DNA of 64,000 nucleotides from Pseudomonas benzenivorans (GTDB lineage Bacteria; Pseudomonadota; Gammaproteobacteria; Pseudomonadales; Pseudomonadaceae). Made by a program: the position numbers and the translations under genes. This document shows, piece after piece, positions 55,288 to 64,000 of this stretch. The stretch lies in the NCBI RefSeq assembly GCF_024397895.1, contig NZ_CP073346.1:124001-188000 (forward strand). Reading direction: 5' to 3'. Within the stretch, counting starts at the first letter, position 1. Every line of letters begins with the position of its first letter. Under the pieces are notes generated by a model. The model had not been told where the DNA came from. It ran no database searches and saw nothing but the letters and a program-made list of their open reading frames with translations.

Positions 55288-57558
55288 TCAGGCCATCTCG
55301 GCCGTTGTCTCGAAGCCGAAGGTCAACTCACCCTCAGCCAGCTCTACGTGCACGACACCACCGTGCTCGGCCAGCTCACCAAACAGGATTTCCTCCGCCA
55401 GCGGACGCTTGATCTTGTCCTGGATCAGGCGCGCCATCGGCCGGGCCCCCATCTGCACGTCGTAACCCTGCTCGGCCAGCCAGTTGCGAGCCTCGTCGCT
55501 GACCTCAAGCATGACGCGCTTGTCCTCCAGCTGCGCCTGCAGCTCGGTGAGGAACTTGTCGACGATGCTCTTGATCACCTCATGACTCAGGCGACCGAAC
55601 TGGATCACGGTGTCCAGGCGGTTGCGGAACTCAGGAGTGAAGCTCTTCTTGATTACCTCCATCGCATCCGAAGAATGATCCTGATAGGTGAAGCCTATCG
55701 ATGCCCGGGCCGCAGTCTCGGCACCGGCATTGGTGGTCATGATCAGGATAACGTTGCGGAAGTCCGCCTTGCGCCCGTTATTGTCGGTCAGGGTGCCGTG
55801 ATCCATCACCTGCAGCAGCAGGTTGAAGACCTCCGGGTGCGCCTTCTCGATCTCGTCGAGCAGCAGCACGCAATGCGGCATCTTGGTGATCGCCTCGGTC
55901 AGCAGACCGCCCTGATCGAAACCGACATAGCCTGGCGGCGCACCGATCAGTCGCGACACGGTGTGCCGCTCCATGTACTCGGACATATCGAAGCGCACCA
56001 ACTCGATACCCAGCGCCTTGGCCAGCTGACGCGCCGCTTCGGTCTTGCCGACGCCGGTCGGACCGGCGAACAGGAAGGACCCCACAGGTTTGTCGGGCGC
56101 CTTGAGCCCGGCGCGCGACAACTTGATCGCGGTGGAGAGCGAGTCGATCGCCGCATCCTGACCGAACACGGTGAGTTTCAGGTCCCGCTCCAGATTGCGC
56201 AGCAGCTCCTTGTCCGAACTGCTGACATGCTTGGGCGGAATGCGCGCGATCTTGGCGACAATGTCCTCGACCTGAGCCACCTCAATACGCTTTATGCGCT
56301 TGTCTTCCGGCTGCAGACGCTGATAGGCGCCCGCCTCATCGATTACATCGATGGCCTTGTCCGGCATGTGCCGATCATTGATGTAGCGGGCCGCCAGCTC
56401 GGCCGCAGCGCGCAACGCCTCATCGCTGTACTCGATGCTGTGGTGCTGCTCGAAGCGCCCCTTCAGGCCGCGCAGGATGCCGATGGTGTCCTCGACGGAG
56501 GGCTCGACCACATCGACTTTCTGGAAGCGCCGCGCCAAGGCGCGATCCTTCTCGAAAATACCGCGGAATTCCTGGAAAGTCGTCGAGCCGATGCAACGGA
56601 TCTCACCCGATGAAAGCATGGGTTTGAGCAGGTTGGACGCATCCATCACCCCACCAGACGCCGCGCCGGCACCGATGATGGTATGAATCTCGTCAACGAA
56701 CAGGATGGCATGAGGGCGCCTGCGCAACTCATTGAGCAGCGCCTTGAAGCGCTTCTCGAAATCGCCTCGATACTTGGTGCCGGCCAGCAACGCCCCAAGA
56801 TCCAGGGAATAGACCACGCTGTCCGCCAGCAGGTCGGGCACCTGCTCGTCGACGATGCGCTTGGCCAGCCCTTCGGCGATGGCGGTCTTGCCCACACCGG
56901 CCTCGCCGACCAGCAGCGGATTATTCTTGCGCCGACGGGCAAGAATCTGCGCCACGCGCTCCACTTCCAGCTCGCGCCCGACCAGCGGATCGATACGGCC
57001 AAGGCGTGCGAGTTCGTTCAGGTTGCTGGCGTAGGCATCCAGCGGGTTGCCCGAGGTGGACGATTCGCCACCCTCTTCATCCTGCAGCTCCTGATCCGCT
57101 TCCGGATGACCGCTATGCCCAGGCACCTTGGAGATGCCGTGGGCAATGAAGTTGACCACGTCGATGCGGGCAACACTCTGCTGCTTGAGCAGAAATACCG
57201 CCTGGCTTTCCTGCTCGCTGAAGATCGCCACCAGCACATTGGCCCCGGTGACCTCACGCTTACCGGAGCTCTGCACATGGAACACCGCGCGCTGCAGCAC
57301 GCGCTGGAAGCCCAGGGTAGGCTGAGTTTCGCGCTCCTCGTCATGCTGCGGAATCAGTGGTGTGGTGGAATCGATGAATTCCTGTAGGTCATGCCGCAAT
57401 TTGTCCAGATTGGCGCCGCAGGCGCGCAGCACGCTGGCGGCGGCCTCGTTGTCCAGTAAAGCCAGCAGGAGGTGCTCAACCGTCATAAATTCATGACGCT
57501 TGGTGCGAGCCTCTTTGAAGGCCATATTGAGGGTGACTTCGAGCTCTCGATTTAACAT
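55288..57558 (-). CDS. clpA: ATP-dependent Clp protease ATP-binding subunit ClpA
   Basis: AAA+ unfoldase feeding ClpP; with ClpS it degrades N-end-rule proteins. 756 residues. N domain with two Clp repeats ([40 protein letters not shown]). D1: Walker [21 protein letters not shown], Walker [22 protein letters not shown]2: Walker [21 protein letters not shown], Walker [21 protein letters not shown], and a ClpP-binding IGF-type loop in [10 protein letters not shown]. The ATG at 57558 starts 29 bases after the clpS stop, so clpS-clpA are co-transcribed. Confidence 0.97.
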   Translation of the reverse strand: MLNRELEVTLNMAFKEARTKRHEFMTVEHLLLALLDNEAAASVLRACGANLDKLRHDLQEFIDSTTPLIPQHDEERETQPTLGFQRVLQRAVFHVQSSGKREVTGANVLVAIFSEQESQAVFLLKQQSVARIDVVNFIAHGISKVPGHSGHPEADQELQDEEGGESSTSGNPLDAYASNLNELARLGRIDPLVGRELEVERVAQILARRRKNNPLLVGEAGVGKTAIAEGLAKRIVDEQVPDLLADSVVYSLDLGALLAGTKYRGDFEKRFKALLNELRRRPHAILFVDEIHTIIGAGAASGGVMDASNLLKPMLSSGEIRCIGSTTFQEFRGIFEKDRALARRFQKVDVVEPSVEDTIGILRGLKGRFEQHHSIEYSDEALRAAAELAARYINDRHMPDKAIDVIDEAGAYQRLQPEDKRIKRIEVAQVEDIVAKIARIPPKHVSSSDKELLRNLERDLKLTVFGQDAAIDSLSTAIKLSRAGLKAPDKPVGSFLFAGPTGVGKTEAARQLAKALGIELVRFDMSEYMERHTVSRLIGAPPGYVGFDQGGLLTEAITKMPHCVLLLDEIEKAHPEVFNLLLQVMDHGTLTDNNGRKADFRNVILIMTTNAGAETAARASIGFTYQDHSSDAMEVIKKSFTPEFRNRLDTVIQFGRLSHEVIKSIVDKFLTELQAQLEDKRVMLEVSDEARNWLAEQGYDVQMGARPMARLIQDKIKRPLAEEILFGELAEHGGVVHVELAEGELTFGFETTAEMA

Positions 57559-57587
57559 AGCTTCACCTCATGCCCAAGCGGCCGGCG

Positions 57588-57950
57588 TTAACCGTCCTTC
57601 TCGATCTCACAGAGTAATGGATGCTGGCTTTCTCTTGCGTATTGGTTGACCTGCATAGCCTTGGTTTCGGCAATATCCCGGGTAAACACTCCGCATACGG
57701 CCCGCCCCTCTGTATGGACGGTAAGCATGATCTTGGTCGCAAGCTCCCGGTTCAGATTGAAGAACACTTCGAGCACCTCGACCACGAAATCCATGGGTGT
57801 GTAATCGTCATTGAATAAGACCACCTTATACAGCGGTGGTGCCTGCAGCGCCGGTTTGGATTCCTGTACGGCAAGGCCGGTGGAGTCGTCCTCGTGCGTT
57901 GCAGGGCGGTCCTGATTGAATGTTAGTCGAATCTGGCTACTTGCATGCAT
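57588..57950 (-). CDS. clpS: ClpA adaptor protein ClpS
   Basis: 120-residue adaptor that binds N-degron residues and docks on ClpA. Core fold: [20 protein letters not shown], with the Asn-Asp-Asp-Tyr-Thr recognition site, then [20 protein letters not shown] and [20 protein letters not shown]. An N-terminal extension of about 40 disordered residues precedes the core, longer than in E. coli but normal for Pseudomonas. The ribosome site before 57950 is weak. Divergent from cspD. Confidence 0.96.
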   Translation of the reverse strand: MHASSQIRLTFNQDRPATHEDDSTGLAVQESKPALQAPPLYKVVLFNDDYTPMDFVVEVLEVFFNLNRELATKIMLTVHTEGRAVCGVFTRDIAETKAMQVNQYARESQHPLLCEIEKDG

Positions 57951-58031
57951 GCTGAAATTTAGCTTCGCGGTTGGACGAATTCGGATGCTAGACGGAGTTT
58001 GAACGGCTTCTCAGCCGGTTGCAGCATTGCC

Positions 58032-58059
58032 TTGACTATCGGCAAAACGGTGTTACAAA
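58032..58059 (+). promoter_or_regulatory. Candidate sigma-70 promoter of cspD
   Basis: TTGACT (58032-58037), 16 bases, TACAAA (58054-58059), about 120 bases before the cspD start. The long leader is typical of cold-shock-like genes. Confidence 0.4.
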
Positions 58060-58178
58060 CAATGAATACCCACTATGGGTAGAGGGATTCCGCGCCTTCG
58101 CCCAACCTGGTCGATTCAAGCGCGGAGTCGAAGTGGATGATACTCCAGTGATGGAGTCCTTTGCAGAGGGATATGAGC

Positions 58179-58442
58179 ATGCTTAGCGGTAAGGTCAAGT
58201 GGTTCAACAACGCCAAAGGCTACGGATTCATCCTCGCCGATGGCCGAGATGAGGACCTGTTCGCCCACTACTCGGCTATTCAAATGGACGGTTACAAAAC
58301 GCTCAAGGCCGGCCAGCCGGTAAACTTCGACATCATTCAGGGTCCCAAAGGGCTCCATGCCGTGAACATTTGCGCCACCTCGGTCACCGCCGAAGCGCCT
58401 GCTGCCGCCAGTCAGCCACAAAGCACGGCAATAGAAGCCTGA
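58179..58442 (+). CDS. cspD: Cold-shock-domain protein CspD (CapD-like)
   Basis: 87 residues. Single-stranded nucleic-acid-binding OB fold with RNP1 KGYGFILADG and RNP2 DLFAHYSAI, starting MLSGKVKWFNNAKGYGFILA. A low-complexity Ala/Gln/Ser tail follows the domain (AEAPAAASQPQSTAIEA), as in Pseudomonas CspD. In E. coli CspD inhibits replication in stationary phase. The ATG at 58179 has AGAGGG 8 bases upstream; the ATG at 58173 would leave only 2 bases to that site and was rejected. Confidence 0.94.
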   Translation: MLSGKVKWFNNAKGYGFILADGRDEDLFAHYSAIQMDGYKTLKAGQPVNFDIIQGPKGLHAVNICATSVTAEAPAAASQPQSTAIEA

Positions 58443-58466
58443 TACCCGGGCCAGCCACTCGCCCAT

Positions 58467-58497
58467 AAAAAGGCCGGTCAATTGACCGGCCTTTTTC
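58467..58497. terminator. Bidirectional terminator between cspD and icd
   Basis: AAAAGGCCGGTCAATTGACCGGCCTTTTT type perfect palindrome with A and T tracts, serving both converging genes; 10-bp stem. Confidence 0.94.
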
Positions 58498-58512
58498 TTG
58501 CCCCTGATCAGC

Positions 58513-59769
58513 TCACATGTGCGCGATCATGGCGTCGCCAAACTGCGAACAAGACATCAGCGTGGCGCCCTCCATCAGGCGCTCGAAGTCATAGGTCACG
58601 GTCTTCGCTGCGATGGCCCCGTTGGTGCCCTTGATGATCAGGTCAGCCGCCTCGGTCCAGCCCATGTGACGCAGCATCATCTCGGCAGAGAGGATGACGG
58701 ACCCCGGATTGACCTTGTCCTGGCCGGCATACTTGGGCGCGGTGCCGTGAGTCGCCTCGAACATGGCAATGGTGTCGGACAGGTTGGCGCCAGGGGCGAT
58801 ACCAATCCCCCCCACCTCGGCCGCCAGGGCGTCGGACAGGTAGTCACCATTGAGGTTGAGGGTGGCGATCACATCGTACTCGGCCGGGCGCAGCAGGATC
58901 TGCTGCAGCATCGCGTCGGCGATCGCATCCTTGACCACGATGGTCTTGCCAGTCCTGGGGTTCTTGAACTGCATCCAGGGGCCGCCGTCGAGCAGCTCGG
59001 CGCCGAACTCATCACGCGCCACCTCGTAGCCCCACTCCTTGAAGGCACCTTCGGTGAACTTCATGATGTTGCCCTTGTGGACGAAGGTCACCGAGCTGCG
59101 ATCATTGTCGACGGCATACTGCAGCGCCTTGCGCACCAGGCGCTTGGTACCTTCCAGGGAAACCGGCTTGATGCCGATGCCGCAATTTTCGGTGAAGCGG
59201 ATTTTCTTGACGCCCATTTCCTCGGTGAGGAACTTGATGACCTTCACGGCCTCCGGGGAGCCGGCCTTCCACTCGACGCCGGCGTAGATGTCCTCGGAGT
59301 TCTCGCGGAAGATCACCATGTCGACATCGCCCGGCTTCTTGACCGGGCTCGGCACGCCTTCGAACCAGCGCACCGGGCGCTGACAGACATACAGGTCAAG
59401 TTCCTGGCGCAGGGCCACGTTCAACGAGCGGATGCCGCCGCCGACGGGCGTGGTCAGCGGCCCCTTGATGGACACCACATAGTCGCGAACAGCTTCGAGG
59501 GTTTCCTTCGGCAGCCAGGTGTCCTGATCGTAGACCTGAGTGGCCTTTTCGCCGGCGTAGACCTCCATCCAGGAAATCTTGCGCTGGCCCCCGTAGGCCT
59601 TTTCCACGGCCGCATCGACGACCTTGATCATCACCGGGCTGATATCTACCCCGATGCCATCCCCCTCGATGAAGGGGATGATCGGATTGTTTGGCACATT
59701 GAGGGACATATCGGCATTGACGGTGATTTTGTCACCGGTTTCTGGCACCTGGATCTTTTGGTATCCCAT
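58513..59769 (-). CDS. icd: NADP-dependent isocitrate dehydrogenase, homodimeric (Icd)
   Basis: TCA-cycle enzyme, isocitrate to 2-oxoglutarate. 418 residues, starting [20 protein letters not shown]. Substrate loop with the AceK-phosphorylated Ser in [34 protein letters not shown], the metal site in [20 protein letters not shown] and the NADP-binding [19 protein letters not shown]. Phosphorylation of that Ser by isocitrate dehydrogenase kinase diverts carbon to the glyoxylate shunt. Divergent from the monomeric enzyme Idh; Pseudomonas often keep both. Confidence 0.96.
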   Translation of the reverse strand: MGYQKIQVPETGDKITVNADMSLNVPNNPIIPFIEGDGIGVDISPVMIKVVDAAVEKAYGGQRKISWMEVYAGEKATQVYDQDTWLPKETLEAVRDYVVSIKGPLTTPVGGGIRSLNVALRQELDLYVCQRPVRWFEGVPSPVKKPGDVDMVIFRENSEDIYAGVEWKAGSPEAVKVIKFLTEEMGVKKIRFTENCGIGIKPVSLEGTKRLVRKALQYAVDNDRSSVTFVHKGNIMKFTEGAFKEWGYEVARDEFGAELLDGGPWMQFKNPRTGKTIVVKDAIADAMLQQILLRPAEYDVIATLNLNGDYLSDALAAEVGGIGIAPGANLSDTIAMFEATHGTAPKYAGQDKVNPGSVILSAEMMLRHMGWTEAADLIIKGTNGAIAAKTVTYDFERLMEGATLMSCSQFGDAMIAHM

Positions 59770-60132
59770 GCTGGACTCCGTCTTGTGGTTAAACAGCGGT
59801 CAACGACCGAGAGTAGCGCACTTGAATCGGCTGAAACCATATGTTCGTTGGTCTCATGCACAAGAGCGTTCTGCGGCACTACGCCGCAGTGATATACTCC
59901 GCGGATGACTAATGAGTCAGAAGGGTCTGCTTGTCTCGAACGAGGTGAGCGTCTCTTGGAACTGGCGACTGGCTATCGCGATTCGCCGGATCGAAATGCT
60001 CGACACTCTACTGGTGCATCCATCATCACTGCGGCGAGTTCTCGACCCCTGACCCTAAACGGAGGGTCTTGGCGCCTACCTGCGCACGTCGAGATTCTGT
60101 GTACGCTCAGCAAAGAAGAGAGTTAACTCTAA
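59770..60132. other. icd-idh divergent regulatory region
   Basis: 363 bases with no convincing gene. It must hold both promoters. A TATACT (59893-59898) is a possible rightward -10, preceded by an inverted repeat GCGGC/GCCGC. A perfect 12-bp palindrome AGAGTTAACTCT (60119-60130) covers the ribosome-binding region just before idh. Confidence 0.5.
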
Positions 60133-62358
<2,226 letters not shown>

Positions 62359-62384
62359 GGCGCAACACGCACCACCCCGCAGAG

Positions 62385-62408
62385 ACCCCGGCCAAGTGCC
62401 GGGGTTTC
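62385..62408 (+). terminator. Terminator after idh
   Basis: ACCCCGGC, short loop, GCCGGGGT then TTCTG. Good stem, modest T tract. Confidence 0.7.
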
Positions 62409-62479
62409 TGTTTCTGCGCTCAGGTAACCCGTGGCGTCGCGGTTGCTATGATCGCCCCTCCTTGACGAGGCTAGCTGCT

Positions 62480-62920
62480 ATGGATTGGAACCCACACATC
62501 ACCGTTGCCACTGTTATCGAAGACCGAGGCCGCTTCCTGTTGGTGGAGGAGCGCAAAGGCGGTCGCCTGGTGCTCAATCAGCCTGCCGGTCACCTCGAGG
62601 CCAATGAAACCCTGCGCCAGGCCGCCGTGCGCGAGACCCGTGAAGAAACCGGCTGGGATGTCGAGCTCATCGGCGTCGTCGGGGTTTACCTGTATACCGC
62701 GCCGAGCAATGGCGTGACCTATCAGCGCGTGTGCTTTGCGGCCAGAGCCCTCGCCCATGACCCGAAACGCCCGCTCGACACCGGCATCGTCGGCGCCCCC
62801 TGGTTGAGCCGCACCGAACTGGCCGCCCAGCCCGAACGCTGGCGCAGCGAACTGGTGCTGCGCTGCATCGACGACTACCTCGCCGGTCCCCTGCACGACC
62901 TGGACGTGATCCGCGACTGA
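62480..62920 (+). CDS. Nudix hydrolase, NudJ-like
   Basis: 146 residues. Nudix box: [20 protein letters not shown] then TGWDV, matching the Gx5Ex7REUxEExGU pattern (about residues 42-64). In E. coli NudJ dephosphorylates hydroxymethylpyrimidine and nucleoside pyrophosphates; the N-terminal [20 protein letters not shown] is typical. The ATG at 62480 ([10 protein letters not shown]) matches family starts; 28 in-frame upstream codons cover the idh terminator and were rejected. Sits between idh and mnmA, the standard Pseudomonas order, and probably reads into mnmA. Confidence 0.9.
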   Translation: MDWNPHITVATVIEDRGRFLLVEERKGGRLVLNQPAGHLEANETLRQAAVRETREETGWDVELIGVVGVYLYTAPSNGVTYQRVCFAARALAHDPKRPLDTGIVGAPWLSRTELAAQPERWRSELVLRCIDDYLAGPLHDLDVIRD

Positions 62921-62990
62921 ACGCCACCTTCGCCTTGCCACAGCCGGCCTGTTAGAATTTCGTCCTTTTGCAGACTTGCGCCGAATCCCT

Positions 62991-64000
62991 ATGCCCGATC
63001 CAGTCCTGCCATCCTCAGAAAAGCCACGCGTCATAGTCGGCATGTCCGGCGGCGTCGACTCGTCCGTTTCCGCCCTGCTGCTGCTGGAACAGGGCTATCA
63101 GGTCGAAGGCCTGTTCATGAAGAACTGGGACGAGGACGACGGCACCGAATACTGCACGGCCATGGACGACCTGGCCGATGCCCAGGCGGTGTGCGACAAG
63201 ATCGGCATCAAGCTGCACACCGCCAACTTCGCCGCGGAATACTGGGACAACGTGTTCGAGCACTTTCTCGCCGAGTACAAGGCCGGCCGTACGCCCAACC
63301 CCGACATCCTGTGCAACCGCGAGATCAAGTTCAAAGCCTTCCTCGACTACGCCCTGGCCCTTGGTGCCGACCTGATCGCCACCGGCCACTACGTGCGCCG
63401 CCGCGATGTCGATGGCCGTACCGAGCTGCTAAAGGGCCTGGATCCGAACAAGGATCAGAGCTATTTCCTGCACGCCGTCGGCGGTGAGCAGATCGCCAGG
63501 ACCCTGTTCCCGGTAGGCGAGCTGGAGAAACCGCAGGTGCGCGCCATCGCCGAGAAATACCAGCTGGCCACGGCGAAGAAAAAGGACTCCACCGGCATCT
63601 GCTTTATCGGCGAGCGCCGCTTCAGCGACTTCCTCAAGCAGTACCTGCCGGCCCAACCCGGCAACATCGAAACCACCGCCGGCGAGGTGATCGGCCGCCA
63701 CCACGGCCTGATGTACCACACCATGGGCCAGCGCCAGGGCCTCGGCATCGGCGGCCTGAAGGATGCCGGGGACGAGCCCTGGTACGTGCTGCGCAAGGAC
63801 CTGCAGCGCAACGTCCTGGTGGTCGGCCAGGGCAACGATCATCCCTGGCTGTTCTCCCGCGCGCTGCTGGCCTCCGAGATCTACTGGGTCAACCCGATCA
63901 ACCTCGACAGCCCGCGCCAATTGCACGCCAAGGTCCGTTATCGCCAGGGCGATCAGCACTGCGCCCTGGAGAAGACCGCCGAGGGCTATCGCGCGGTGTT
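62991..64000 (+). CDS. mnmA: tRNA-specific 2-thiouridylase MnmA (3' end cut by window)
   Basis: Final enzyme of 2-thiouridine synthesis at the wobble position of tRNA-Lys, -Glu and -Gln; it receives sulfur from TusE. The frame is open from the ATG at 62991 to the edge. PP-loop ATP motif [18 protein letters not shown] (about residues 14-31), [15 protein letters not shown], first catalytic Cys in [20 protein letters not shown], second in [20 protein letters not shown], and [17 protein letters not shown]. About 336 of the usual 370-380 residues are visible. 70 bases after the Nudix gene. Confidence 0.96.
   Translation, partial: MPDPVLPSSEKPRVIVGMSGGVDSSVSALLLLEQGYQVEGLFMKNWDEDDGTEYCTAMDDLADAQAVCDKIGIKLHTANFAAEYWDNVFEHFLAEYKAGRTPNPDILCNREIKFKAFLDYALALGADLIATGHYVRRRDVDGRTELLKGLDPNKDQSYFLHAVGGEQIARTLFPVGELEKPQVRAIAEKYQLATAKKKDSTGICFIGERRFSDFLKQYLPAQPGNIETTAGEVIGRHHGLMYHTMGQRQGLGIGGLKDAGDEPWYVLRKDLQRNVLVVGQGNDHPWLFSRALLASEIYWVNPINLDSPRQLHAKVRYRQGDQHCALEKTAEGYRAV

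Noticed and set aside
59905..60126. 73-codon frame between icd and idh
   Set aside because: Lies in the divergent promoter region, lacks a ribosome site, ends just before idh and has no recognisable protein features.

Overview
The window is a high-GC gammaproteobacterial chromosome segment, almost certainly from Pseudomonas. The evidence is gene order as much as protein similarity. The blocks mexS/mexT-mexE-mexF, gacA-uvrC-pgsA-tRNA(Gly-Cys-Leu), yccA-tusDCBE-trpD2, cysG-serS-crcB-rarA-lolA-ftsK and trxB-aat-bpt-infA-clpA-clpS-cspD-icd-idh-nudix-mnmA are all typical Pseudomonas arrangements. gacA even keeps the rare TTG start known from that genus.

Layout. 1-4203: a MexEF-type RND efflux locus (mexF runs off the left edge) with its LysR activator MexT and the divergent oxidoreductase MexS. 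4433-8069: an accessory stress/nucleotide cluster with a phosphoribosyltransferase, an alpha/beta hydrolase, a CapA-like phosphoesterase and a divergent PRPP synthetase. 8229-10967: gor, a TRIC-type channel and two VOC proteins, one with an internal deletion. 11012-14778: galU and ugd (UDP-glucose and UDP-glucuronate supply) and an HD-GYP c-di-GMP phosphodiesterase. 14839-20412: a proline-use operon of putA without its DNA-binding domain, putP, and an upstream 32-codon membrane ORF.

20842-30639: a compact integrative element of about 9.8 kb in tRNA-Leu(TAA), bounded by copies of the tRNA 3' end. It carries a P4-type tyrosine integrase, an unknown protein, an AlpA-like regulator, a probable replication initiator, a zinc-ribbon protein and, as cargo, a giant single-polypeptide type ISP-like restriction-modification enzyme. 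The initiator gene contains six copies of TTGTCCGR, five of them spaced exactly 11 bp, a layout like the lambda O/ori arrangement. I regard this as the most interesting signal in the window.

30617-31706 holds tRNA-Leu, -Cys, -Gly and pgsA, followed by uvrC and gacA. 34363-40027 is a Tat-exported multicopper-oxidase/SCO/multicopper-oxidase set plus a small histidine-rich lipoprotein, suggesting periplasmic copper or metal oxidation. From 40173 to the right edge the content is core housekeeping: tRNA-Ser, yccA, tRNA thiolation (tusDCBE, later mnmA), siroheme synthesis, seryl-tRNA synthetase, fluoride export, replication-fork maintenance, lipoprotein sorting, chromosome segregation, thioredoxin reduction, N-end-rule proteolysis (aat, bpt, clpS, clpA), translation initiation, cold-shock-like CspD, and two isocitrate dehydrogenases in divergent orientation. 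mnmA is cut by the right edge.

Functional links. The tusDCBE relay and MnmA act in the same 2-thiouridine pathway. Aat and Bpt add the residues that ClpS delivers to ClpA. GalU feeds Ugd. MexS and MexT control mexEF. No rRNA operon, CRISPR array or classical IS element was seen.
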